A stretch of 64,000 nucleotides of DNA from an uncultured Prevotella sp. GTDB lineage: Bacteria; Bacteroidota; Bacteroidia; Bacteroidales; Bacteroidaceae. Each line of letters opens with the position of its first letter. Position 1 is the first letter of the stretch. Positions 8,795-17,295 of the stretch are shown here, piece by piece. Position numbers and translations under genes: made by a program. A model generated the notes under the pieces. It was not told the DNA's origin and ran no database searches. It worked only from the letters and a program-made list of their open reading frames with translations. The stretch spans positions 1 to 64,000 of the forward strand of contig CAKQPF010000006.1 of the NCBI GenBank assembly GCA_934256705.1. Direction: 5' to 3'.

Positions 8795-10123
8795 TCAGAA
8801 GCATATCACATCCGGAGTGGCATTGCCACTCTGTGCAGGCTCTTCCGGTACAGCCTGTGTGGCACGTGACAGACGACGCAGTTCTTCCAGCTGCTGACGT
8901 GTACGCTTTGATGTAGGGATATTCTCCACCTGAAGGATAATATCCTCGTTATCAAGATCGTCCGGCTCAAAGAGAAAGACCTGAGGGCGGTTCTTATACT
9001 GAGGATTATTCTCATTCGGACCGTAATAATGGTCGCGGCGCTCACGTCTTCTGATGCGTGTTTCTTCCTCAGCAGCCTGTCTTGCCAGTTCTTCCTGACT
9101 CTGATGTGTGCGACGATGATCTGTCATTCCGTCGATATCATTGATTCCGAAGCCTGTGGCAAGGATGGTCACCTTGACTTTCTCACCGAGTGTAGGGTCG
9201 AGGGCAAGTCCCCATTTGATTTCAAAATCACGTCCGAATCTGTCCATGAAGTCATTTACATCGCCCATTTCGTCCATCATCAGTCCCTGACAATCCTTGT
9301 CATTACTGTGGAATGAGATAGAAAGAAGGATGCGCTTGGCATTGAAAATGTCGTTATCATTGAGCAATGGCGAGTTGAGGGCATCGTCGATGGCATGCTT
9401 CACGCGTCCGTCACCTTCGCCATATCCAGTACTCATGATTGCCACTCCACCGTCCTTGAGCACCGTCTTCACGTCATTGAAGTCGAGATTGATGAGTCCA
9501 TGCACGGTGATAATCTCGGCAATGCTCTTCGCTGCCACGCTAAGTGTGTCGTCAGCCTTGCCGAATGCCTTCAGTACAGGGAGTTCACCGTAGATACGGC
9601 GCAGTCTTTCATTATTGATTACGAGGAGTGCATCCACGTTCTTTGCCATCTCTTCCACTCCGTCAAGTGCCTGGTCTATCTTCTTCGCACCTTCAAAACG
9701 GAACGGAATGGTCACGATACCGACGGTCAATATGCCCATGCTCTTTGACTCGCGGGCAATGACAGGAGCGGCACCAGTACCTGTTCCGCCTCCCATACCC
9801 GCAGTAATGAATGCCATTTTCGTACCGTCATCGAGCATACGATGTATCTCGTCGAGGGTTTCCTCTGCGGCTTCACGCGCCTTTGCCGGACGGTTACCGG
9901 CTCCGAGACCCTCCTTTCCCAACTGCAGATGCACCGGAACAGGAGAGTCATTGAGTGCCTGCGCATCGGTATTGCAGAGCACAAAGGTCACGTCATGTAT
10001 GCCTTCACGATACATGTGGTTGACTGCGTTGCCACCACCACCACCTACACCAATGACCTTGATGATGCTATTCTGTTTATCCTCCTCACCGAAGTCGAGG
10101 ATGTTGTTATTGAATTCTGCCAT
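8795..10123 (-). CDS. ftsZ: Cell division protein FtsZ
   Basis: 442 residues. The tubulin-like GTPase that polymerises into the cytokinetic ring. Visible features are GVGGGGGNAVNHM near residue 26, the tubulin signature GGGTGTGAAPV, and the NLDFNDVK synergy-loop region. The C-terminal linker is long and charged and ends in SGNATPDVICF, not the classical proteobacterial IPAFLRRQ peptide; NIPTSKRTR may be the equivalent. It ends the dcw cluster. Unusually, 239 bp including a MITE-like element separate it from ftsA. Confidence 0.98.
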   Translation of the reverse strand: MAEFNNNILDFGEEDKQNSIIKVIGVGGGGGNAVNHMYREGIHDVTFVLCNTDAQALNDSPVPVHLQLGKEGLGAGNRPAKAREAAEETLDEIHRMLDDGTKMAFITAGMGGGTGTGAAPVIARESKSMGILTVGIVTIPFRFEGAKKIDQALDGVEEMAKNVDALLVINNERLRRIYGELPVLKAFGKADDTLSVAAKSIAEIITVHGLINLDFNDVKTVLKDGGVAIMSTGYGEGDGRVKHAIDDALNSPLLNDNDIFNAKRILLSISFHSNDKDCQGLMMDEMGDVNDFMDRFGRDFEIKWGLALDPTLGEKVKVTILATGFGINDIDGMTDHRRTHQSQEELARQAAEEETRIRRRERRDHYYGPNENNPQYKNRPQVFLFEPDDLDNEDIILQVENIPTSKRTRQQLEELRRLSRATQAVPEEPAQSGNATPDVICF

Positions 10124-10146
10124 ATTATTACGATTCTTTACTATTG

Positions 10147-10341
10147 TGGGTGGTTCTATAAATTACCACCGTTATATAAAACTTAATTGTAAGGATGGCG
10201 TTTTGTTATCTTTCGGACTCTTTTCGGCTCAAAGCGCAAGTTCGTTCAGTCGTTATGCACCGCATAACTCCTTCGCTCTCTTATACTTTGACCTCGAAAA
10301 TAGCCTCGAAATATAACAAAGCTAATTTATAGAACCACCCA
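10147..10341. mobile_element. MITE-like element between ftsA and ftsZ
   Basis: Perfect 19-bp terminal inverted repeats (10147-10165 TGGGTGGTTCTATAAATTA and 10323-10341) bound a 195-bp segment without a plausible gene. Subterminal GTTATAT (10171-10177) and ATATAAC (10311-10317) extend the symmetry. Size and termini fit a miniature inverted-repeat element; no clear target duplication is seen. It separates ftsZ from its upstream gene, so it may affect ftsZ mRNA. Confidence 0.6.
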
Positions 10342-10362
10342 TGTATATAAATGTGTAGATGA

Positions 10363-11802
10363 TTAATCTTCTTCGTCTGCAACGAAATTCTTCAGCCAAG
10401 TCATTAACCTTGAGCCTAATCCCGGCTTCTTTTCGCGCTGTTCCTGTTCCTGCTGCCTGCGCTCTTCAGCCTCCTGGAGCTTACGGGCTTCCTCTGCGGC
10501 ACGGCGTTCTTCCTCTTCCTTTGCCTTCTCTGTAGCAGTCTTTACCTTACCTGTTCCTGCCTGTTCATCGGCTGGCTTTGGCGTCTTGGTCTGGTCTTCA
10601 GATGCTGGAACAGGCTGATTTGCATCGAAGATGTCCTTCTGCGGTGCTACATCAGAGCCGGCACAGTTGATTTCTCCCTTTGCAAGAATACTGAGAATGG
10701 TATTCATCATGCCGTTGGAAGCAGTCACTTCACTGTTTGAAGAATGTATCTTGAGTGTCACATTCTTTGCGATACGCACCTTGGCGATGTGGGTATGGTT
10801 GCGGAACGCCACGTCAATATTCTTCATATTGCTTGCTCCACCGGTGAGGACAATGCCAGCCACGAGCTTGTCCGTGAGGTCTTCCGGCACCTGATGCCAT
10901 ACATTCTGGATGATTTCCTGCACGCGTCCCTCCACCAGCTCAATGAACTTGCGGCTCTCCACCTTACGTTCATTGTCGATGTTGTAGCTTACAGAGGCAT
11001 CTATCTCATTGTTTTCAGTATATGCGGAAGCGTGGCGGAGCTTCATCATCTCAGCATCTGCCTCCTCCATCTGCAGGGATGCGATGTCTTTAGTGATGTT
11101 ATTACCGCCCAATGGGATAACTGCTACATGGCGGAGGATATTCTTGTTGAACACCAATACGGTGGTAGTCTCGGCTCCCATATCGACAAGCATACAGCCG
11201 GAGCGCTTCTCTGCATCAGTGAGAACGCCGTCTGCGAGGGCAATAGGAGCGAGATACATCTCTGCTATCTTCACTCCTGCACGGTCGAAGCAGTTGTTCA
11301 GGCTGTGATAGTGCTTCTTTCGCTGCAGTATATTCAGGAAATTGCCTTCCAGATGTGAGCATTCTATGCCTACAGGTTCAAGTTGATACTGGTTATCCAC
11401 CTTGTATTCCTGTGCCACGACATCAAGAATTTCAAAGTCCTTGTACTGCATCGCACGGTTGGAATCCATGAGTTCATTGACCATATCCGCTGTGACGAGG
11501 GCCGGTTCTGCAAGGTCCTTGACCATGACATTGCGCACAGAGTGTATGGACTGACCGCCCACACCGACATATACCTGTGCTATCTCCGCCTTCATGGCTG
11601 TCTTGAGTCGGGAAATAACATTGGTAATACACTGCACTGTCTTGTCAGCGTTATAGACGACACCCTTTCGGATGCACGCAGTAGAGTCCTCTCTTACCAC
11701 TGCATTGACAGTAAAACTGCCGTCATGGTTCTTTTGTCCGGCAACACCAGTAATCTTTGTTGAGCCAAGTTCGATGGCTACGATGAAATTCTTTGAAGAC
11801 AT
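10363..11802 (-). CDS. ftsA: Cell division protein FtsA
   Basis: 479 residues. An actin-like ATPase that tethers FtsZ to the membrane and recruits the divisome. The opening VAIELGSTKITGVAG is the phosphate-1 loop, SGCMLVDMGAETTTV the phosphate-2 loop and GIVLTGGASNMKNI the adenosine motif. After about residue 385 there is a charged Glu/Arg-rich linker, and GLGSRLMTWLKNF near the C-terminus is a good amphipathic membrane-targeting helix. It starts 15 bp after ftsQ. Confidence 0.97.
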   Translation of the reverse strand: MSSKNFIVAIELGSTKITGVAGQKNHDGSFTVNAVVREDSTACIRKGVVYNADKTVQCITNVISRLKTAMKAEIAQVYVGVGGQSIHSVRNVMVKDLAEPALVTADMVNELMDSNRAMQYKDFEILDVVAQEYKVDNQYQLEPVGIECSHLEGNFLNILQRKKHYHSLNNCFDRAGVKIAEMYLAPIALADGVLTDAEKRSGCMLVDMGAETTTVLVFNKNILRHVAVIPLGGNNITKDIASLQMEEADAEMMKLRHASAYTENNEIDASVSYNIDNERKVESRKFIELVEGRVQEIIQNVWHQVPEDLTDKLVAGIVLTGGASNMKNIDVAFRNHTHIAKVRIAKNVTLKIHSSNSEVTASNGMMNTILSILAKGEINCAGSDVAPQKDIFDANQPVPASEDQTKTPKPADEQAGTGKVKTATEKAKEEEERRAAEEARKLQEAEERRQQEQEQREKKPGLGSRLMTWLKNFVADEED

Positions 11803-11817
11803 ATACTGATCAGAATT

Positions 11818-12966
11818 TTAATGTTTTGACTTTTTTGTTGAAGATTTCTCTGTCCTTGAGTCAGACTTTTTCTTGCTCTTGTCTGTCTTTTCCTGTTTCT
11901 TTTCCGAAGACTTCACTGTCTTGGAGGATGACTTTTCCGACTTGGAGGTCGCCTTATCTGACTTGGAAGAAGATTTATCTGTCTTGGAAGCAGACTTGTT
12001 CTCAGACTTCACAGTTGGTTTATTGTCTGCTTTTTCCTCTGTTTTCTTTGCGTCAGAGGTTGGCTTTTTGTCCGCATTCTCTTTCTTTCCCTCCTCTGAT
12101 GAAGCCGTCGGAGGTTGGTTTTCCGGTTGTGGTGTCTGCACGACAACCGGGATAGGCTTGGCATGTTTGCTCAAATCCCGACGGGTACAGATGACCTGAT
12201 TGGGATATTCGAGCGAGATATAAGAGTACTTGTTCCATCCTGCCACCTTGAGACCATAGCGATAGAAGAGGTCCATGCGATGGAGCTGGTTTGCCACAAA
12301 CTCAGAGACGAGCTGCTGACGGCGCTCCTTATTCCTGTGGTTAGGCAGTTCCCCGATGTTGATGATATGCTCTCCGACACGCGGCACCAGCTCTATCGTG
12401 CGGTCACCGAGCAAATTTATCTGCTCTATCTGGTTGCGCCAGAAGTCATCATCCATGATTACCTTTGCCAGGATGCTGAGGTATCGGCATGCGTAGTACC
12501 TGCTTATCTGTCCCGTCACGATAATCATGTCGGATGTGTATTGCGAGTTTGGCATCACTCCGCCATTGTCATCAATGTAGTAATCATCCCCATTGTCTGC
12601 CTTGACACGCATCACCGGCGTGCGCTGAGTCAAGGTGATATAGACGTATCCCTCGTTTGTGATGTAGCATTGCGCCGTTTTCACGAAGGCTGTGCGCAGC
12701 AAGAGGTCCTCGATGCTACGGGTATTGATGTCCTTTACCTTCTTTGACAGCGGGTAAAGCGAATGGGATTCCAGAAGATGTTTTACCTCTGCCGTCTTGA
12801 GAAAACCGTTCTCATTCTCATCTTCGATATTTATGTCCACCTTGATACACACCTTGTTGGCCTCATCGGGTTTGTTCCATGAGACCATAGCAAAGCCAAG
12901 ATAGATAAAGATGACTATATCCACCATGACAAGCAGGCAATATTTCCAGTTGATTCTTATTTTCAT
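11818..12966 (-). CDS. ftsQ: Cell division protein FtsQ with Lys/Ser-rich tail
   Basis: 382 residues. One N-terminal membrane helix (about residues 9-28), a POTRA-like segment and a beta domain (TQRTPVMRVKADNG..., residues about 50-275) typical of FtsQ/DivIB, which links early and late divisome proteins. The final ~100 residues are low complexity, built from repeated KSDKxxSKSEKSSSK-like blocks, and would be periplasmic. FtsQ usually ends soon after the beta domain, so the tail is unusual. It lies between murC and ftsA as expected. Confidence 0.93.
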   Translation of the reverse strand: MKIRINWKYCLLVMVDIVIFIYLGFAMVSWNKPDEANKVCIKVDINIEDENENGFLKTAEVKHLLESHSLYPLSKKVKDINTRSIEDLLLRTAFVKTAQCYITNEGYVYITLTQRTPVMRVKADNGDDYYIDDNGGVMPNSQYTSDMIIVTGQISRYYACRYLSILAKVIMDDDFWRNQIEQINLLGDRTIELVPRVGEHIINIGELPNHRNKERRQQLVSEFVANQLHRMDLFYRYGLKVAGWNKYSYISLEYPNQVICTRRDLSKHAKPIPVVVQTPQPENQPPTASSEEGKKENADKKPTSDAKKTEEKADNKPTVKSENKSASKTDKSSSKSDKATSKSEKSSSKTVKSSEKKQEKTDKSKKKSDSRTEKSSTKKSKH

Positions 12967-12993
12967 TTACCGTATAAGATTGGCGTCTCTACT

Positions 12994-14382
12994 CTATGAC
13001 TGCCTTTCCTTATTCTCTATGATAGCCGCAATTTCCGGCATATAATTGTCGAGATCACCGGCACCGAGGATGATGAGCACATCGAAATCCCTTTGCCTTA
13101 CGAGGTCGAGCACGTCCTTCTTGTTGATGATGCTCTTCTCTATTCCCTCGCGAAGGTTATCATATATGAGTCTGGAAGTCACGCCTTCGATAGGCTTTTC
13201 GCGTGCAGGATATATCTCAGTGAGTATGACTTCATCCAGTTGTGACAGTGCATCGGCGAAGTCTTTATAGAAATCCCGTGTGCGAGTGTATAGATGTGGC
13301 TGGAAGATAGCCGTGATATGGCGGTCCTTATAGACCTCTCTCATGCTCTTTGCACTCTGGTATATCTCCTTCGGATGGTGTGCATAGTCGGACAGGAGGA
13401 CGTGCTTTGCATTGCGGATGCGGAAGTCAAAGCGACGGTCAACGCCCTTATATGTCATCATGCCATAGCGTATCTCATCGGCAGTGCAGCCATTCAACTG
13501 TGCCATTGCCATTGCCGCGATGCCATTGTCAATATTGATAGGCACTGGCTGACCGAGGTTTACGCCCGTGATATTCTCTATCGGCGAGATAAAGTCGAAG
13601 GTTATCTCTCCATTCTCTATCTTTATATTCTCTGCATGGAAGTCTCCGTGGTCGATGGAATATGTATAAGTGCGGACGCCTTCCTGCACATCAGGCTGCA
13701 TTTCCAGTCCTTCGTGGATGATAAGTGCGCCACCCGGCTGTATGAGAGTGGTGTAATGACGGAATGATTCGAGGTATGCTTCCTTCGTGCCATATATATC
13801 CAGATGGTCAGGATCAGTGGCAGTGATGACTGACATCCAAGGTCTCAACCAATGGAAAGAGCGGTCAAACTCATCAGCTTCTATCACTACATAGTCTGAA
13901 TGGTCAGAGAGAATGTAGTTGGAACCGTAGTTCTTGGAAATTCCTCCAAGGAAAGCGTTACAGTCCGGAGTGCTCTGGTGCATGATATGCGCACACATTG
14001 TGGAAGTAGTGGTCTTTCCATGTGTGCCTGCAAAGCAGAGACCCTTATGCGATCTGGTCAGTGTGCCGAGCACCTGAGCGCGCTTCTGTATGTCGAAACC
14101 GCCGTTGCGGAAGTACTGCAGTTCTGCATGTTCCTCCGGAATGGCTGGAGTAAACACTACGAGACAATGGTCTTTGTCACGACATGCCTGCGGTATCTCA
14201 TCCACATTCTCTTCGTAATGAATGAGCATACCTTCCTTTTCGAGTTGCTTTGTCAATGCAGATGGGGTCTTGTCATATCCTGCCACTACTAATCCTTTGC
14301 GGATAAAGTAACGTGCTATGGCTGACATTCCTATGCCACCTGCTCCTACGAAATATACTGACTTTATATCTTTGGTGTTCAT
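12994..14382 (-). CDS. murC: UDP-N-acetylmuramate--L-alanine ligase
   Basis: An ATP-dependent ligase that adds L-Ala to UDP-MurNAc. Motifs: the N-terminal Rossmann VYFVGAGGIGMSAIARY, P-loop GTHGKTTTSTM, and DYAHHPKEI in the C-terminal domain. I place the start at ATG 14382 (MNTKDIKS), giving 462 residues. The frame stays open upstream to 14493, but those 37 codons run through a REP-like palindrome and do not resemble MurC. It lies between murG and ftsQ. Confidence 0.96.
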   Translation of the reverse strand: MNTKDIKSVYFVGAGGIGMSAIARYFIRKGLVVAGYDKTPSALTKQLEKEGMLIHYEENVDEIPQACRDKDHCLVVFTPAIPEEHAELQYFRNGGFDIQKRAQVLGTLTRSHKGLCFAGTHGKTTTSTMCAHIMHQSTPDCNAFLGGISKNYGSNYILSDHSDYVVIEADEFDRSFHWLRPWMSVITATDPDHLDIYGTKEAYLESFRHYTTLIQPGGALIIHEGLEMQPDVQEGVRTYTYSIDHGDFHAENIKIENGEITFDFISPIENITGVNLGQPVPINIDNGIAAMAMAQLNGCTADEIRYGMMTYKGVDRRFDFRIRNAKHVLLSDYAHHPKEIYQSAKSMREVYKDRHITAIFQPHLYTRTRDFYKDFADALSQLDEVILTEIYPAREKPIEGVTSRLIYDNLREGIEKSIINKKDVLDLVRQRDFDVLIILGAGDLDNYMPEIAAIIENKERQS

Positions 14383-14426
14383 TTTTGTTGTTTGTTTTCT
14401 GTTGTTGCGGCGGATGCTGGACATAT

Positions 14427-14454
14427 CGGGCGTAAAAGCGCCCGACACAGTGGC
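14427..14454 (+). repeat. REP-like palindrome
   Basis: CGGGCG (14427-14432) and CGCCCG (14439-14444) surround TAAAAG, preceded by ATAT and followed by ACACAGTGGC. Lies in the murG/murC gap, where it creates an open but unlikely extension of murC. Confidence 0.8.
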
Positions 14455-14542
14455 TGGCTTCGCCTTGGTATGAGATGCTTGTTGCCTTGGCATAAGGGGA
14501 TTGTTGCCTGAATGCGAAGGGCTTGTTGCCTTGCTGGAGGGG

Positions 14543-15652
14543 CTATTTCTTTGCCAGTTTCAGCACTTCTTTGGCGATGACCTCCGCACTGTTATGGTAC
14601 GCCAACTTATATACTTCCTTCTCGATGGATGCTATTTTCTCCTTGTCGGCAACCAATTCCATTGCTTCATCGACGAGAACGGAGCGTGAATCCTTGTCTG
14701 CCACGAAGATAGCTGCGCTCTTGTCGGAGAGAGCACGGGCATTCTTGGTCTGATGGTCTTCGGCTACGTTAGGAGAAGGTACGAGTATGGAAGCCTTGCT
14801 GAGAAGGCAAAGCTCACTGATGGAACTGGCTCCGGCACGGCTTATGACGATGTCTGCGGCGCGGTATGCAGTAGCCATATCACTGATAAATGCCTGCGGC
14901 TTGACCAATTTGGCATTCTTCTCCTTGGCAATGCGCTGACATTCTTCAGCATAGTACTTACCTGTCTGCCATACAACTTGTATGCCAGCCTTCTCAAACT
15001 TCTCTATTCCTCCCGCAATGGAGTCGTTTATCGTGCGTGCACCGAGTGATCCTCCGATAACAAGGATGGTAGGACGGTCAGCATCGAGTCCCATTGCCTG
15101 GCGTGCCTCAGCCTTTGTCATGTTGTTGTCGAGCAAAGCCTGACGCACGGGGTTACCTGTCTTGATGATACGGTCGGCAGGAAAGAATCTCTCCATGCCG
15201 TCATAAGCCACGCATATCTTCTCTGCCTTTTTGGCAAGTGACTTGTTTGTCACTCCGGCGTATGAGTTCTGTTCCTGGATAAGGCAAGGTATTCCCAGGC
15301 TATAAGCGGCATTCAGCGTAGGAGCCGAGGCATATCCGCCCACGCCTACAGCGACATCAGGATGGAAATCGCGTATTATCTTCTTCACCTGTGAGCGGCT
15401 CTTGATGAAATCCATCATCACTCCGATGTTCTTCAGGCTCCAGAGAGGGCGTATAAGTCCGCGCACCGGGAGTCCTACGATTTCGTATCCAGCGGCTGGA
15501 ACGCGTTCCATCTCCATGCGTCCTTTAGCACCTACGAAGAGGATTTTAGCGTCCGGGCGCATTGCCTTGATAGCATTTGCTATGGAAACAGCAGGGAATA
15601 TATGGCCACCAGTGCCACCTCCGCTGACGATAATTCTAAGTTCCTTGTCCAT
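14543..15652 (-). CDS. murG: UDP-GlcNAc:lipid I N-acetylglucosaminyltransferase MurG
   Basis: 369 residues. A peripheral GT28-family enzyme that converts lipid I to lipid II at the cytoplasmic membrane. The glycine-rich GGGTGGHIFPAVSIA opens the N-terminal domain, GGSLGARTIND marks the second Rossmann domain, and SRAGASSISEL is the UDP-binding region. It lies between ftsW and murC in conserved dcw order. Confidence 0.97.
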   Translation of the reverse strand: MDKELRIIVSGGGTGGHIFPAVSIANAIKAMRPDAKILFVGAKGRMEMERVPAAGYEIVGLPVRGLIRPLWSLKNIGVMMDFIKSRSQVKKIIRDFHPDVAVGVGGYASAPTLNAAYSLGIPCLIQEQNSYAGVTNKSLAKKAEKICVAYDGMERFFPADRIIKTGNPVRQALLDNNMTKAEARQAMGLDADRPTILVIGGSLGARTINDSIAGGIEKFEKAGIQVVWQTGKYYAEECQRIAKEKNAKLVKPQAFISDMATAYRAADIVISRAGASSISELCLLSKASILVPSPNVAEDHQTKNARALSDKSAAIFVADKDSRSVLVDEAMELVADKEKIASIEKEVYKLAYHNSAEVIAKEVLKLAKK

Positions 15653-15762
15653 ATCTTATAGAAGTTAAGGAGTTGTTTTCTTTATTTCTTTGTTCGGGAA
15701 TAAATCCTTCACCTTATTATATTATACGTTTTAGACCCTGATAAGGGGGATATTCATTTCAT

Positions 15763-15781
15763 CCTATCTTGCAGAGATAGG
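15763..15781. other. Short hairpin in the ftsW-murG gap
   Basis: CCTATCT (15763-15769) and AGATAGG (15775-15781) form a 7-bp stem with a 5-nt loop just after the ftsW stop. It may be an mRNA processing or stability element; there is no terminator T-run. Confidence 0.35.
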
Positions 15782-15795
15782 CTGAAACCTTTGCA

Positions 15796-17157
15796 TCAAG
15801 CCTGCGCCAAAGCTACCGTAGCTTCCTGCTCTACAGGCTTTTCCTTTGGTTGCGCATCCCTTTTGGCTGCCGTTCTGCTGATGCTGAGGATGACACCGAG
15901 GTATGCACAGTTGATGATGGACGACGTACCGCCTCGACTGATGAGCGGAAGAGGCTGTCCGGTGATGGGCACAATTCCCACGGCGACACACATATTAAAC
16001 AGTGCCTGAGTGACTATCAGCAGCGCAAGTCCCATTGCGAGATAAGCGGGGAATGGGTTTTTGCAGTTCTTGGCTATGGTATTGGTGCGATAGAGCAATA
16101 TTATGTAGAGTAAAGCGACGATTACTGCGCCGAGTATTCCAAACTCTTCCACGATGATAGCATAGATAAAGTCGGAATAAGCCTGCGGCAGAAAGTCGCG
16201 CTGAACCGAGTTTCCCGGTCCTTTACCCACGATATTTGACGATACGATAGCTATTCTGGCATATCCCTCCTGTCCGTTCTTGTCGAGGTCATAATCCTCC
16301 GGTTCTATTTCCCTTTTGTCAAAGAATCCCAGGATACGTCCTTTCCATGTGTCGGAACGGTGGGTAAACTTCTCCCAAAATGAAGGTTTCTCCTTTTTCT
16401 CATACTTCTTGCGATGCGCTTCCGGGATGGATGAGATGTCAACGCCCTGCAACTGCGGTACGGATGAAATGTCTGTAAGGTGCATTTCGTCCTTGTCTTT
16501 CATTTGGTCTGCTGACGGAGTGTGTCCCACAACCAGAACTAATGCCATTGCCAATGCCACCAGCAGAATGACGACAGAAGCGAGATAGCCCAACTGCCTC
16601 AGCGGTACACGCCCGATAAGCATCATCAGGAACACGACGAAAGCCAGCATAGCAGCCGTGGAAAGGTTCTCTGGGACGATGGGAAGTATCAGGAATACGC
16701 CTGCTATGAGAATGTATTTCATCGTCTGCGGCGCCGCTCCGTCCTTCGTCTGCATCGCGCTCAGTATCTGTGCAGTGACGAAAATCATCGCTGCCTTGCC
16801 TATTTCTGACGGCTGGATATTGACCGGACCGAGCGGAATCCATCGTGAAGCATCATTCTCCGACACACCGAAGAAGAGGACGAAGATAAGCATCGGGACG
16901 GCAACAATCGAGAGAACAGGCGTAGCAAGCTTGAAATAACGACACTTGACATTGACCAATGTAATCATCACAAAGACTCCGATACCAAGGCGGAAGGCAT
17001 GAGCGACCGCTGCACTCCAGTAGTTTCCCGACCTATAGCCGAGACTTGAGGATGCAGAATACACCTCCACTATGCTGATGACGCACAGCAGCAGGAAGAC
17101 GATCCATATCACTTTGTCGCCTTTGAACAGTTTGTTCAGTTTCTCAAATGATGCCAA
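15796..17157 (-). CDS. ftsW: Lipid II polymerase / division protein FtsW
   Basis: 453 residues, SEDS-family multi-pass membrane protein (about ten helices) that polymerises septal peptidoglycan with FtsI. NIQPSEIGK, the GKGPGNS segment, LPQAYSDFIYAIIVEEFG and the C-terminal GQPLPLISRGGTSS are family hallmarks. The loop before GYARIAI is enlarged by roughly 80 charged residues (about 213-295), which accounts for the above-average length. It lies between murD and murG. Confidence 0.96.
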   Translation of the reverse strand: MASFEKLNKLFKGDKVIWIVFLLLCVISIVEVYSASSSLGYRSGNYWSAAVAHAFRLGIGVFVMITLVNVKCRYFKLATPVLSIVAVPMLIFVLFFGVSENDASRWIPLGPVNIQPSEIGKAAMIFVTAQILSAMQTKDGAAPQTMKYILIAGVFLILPIVPENLSTAAMLAFVVFLMMLIGRVPLRQLGYLASVVILLVALAMALVLVVGHTPSADQMKDKDEMHLTDISSVPQLQGVDISSIPEAHRKKYEKKEKPSFWEKFTHRSDTWKGRILGFFDKREIEPEDYDLDKNGQEGYARIAIVSSNIVGKGPGNSVQRDFLPQAYSDFIYAIIVEEFGILGAVIVALLYIILLYRTNTIAKNCKNPFPAYLAMGLALLIVTQALFNMCVAVGIVPITGQPLPLISRGGTSSIINCAYLGVILSISRTAAKRDAQPKEKPVEQEATVALAQA

Positions 17158-17256
17158 TTGGAGTACCTTTCTTTGTTATTGTTGTTATATTGTTACGATT
17201 AAAGCGTTTCAATAAATGCGCTGAAATACCTTCGAGCCGCATGGTCCAGCCAACTG

Positions 17257-17287
17257 CATCCGCCGTCCGGGAGAGGCATGGCGGATG
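17257..17287. repeat. 8-bp inverted repeat in the murD-ftsW gap
   Basis: CATCCGCC (17257-17264) and GGCGGATG (17280-17287) with a 15-nt spacer. It has no ACACAGTGGC tail, so it is not a clear member of the REP family. Probably an mRNA hairpin between two dcw genes. Confidence 0.4.
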
Positions 17288-17295
17288 TATGCTAC

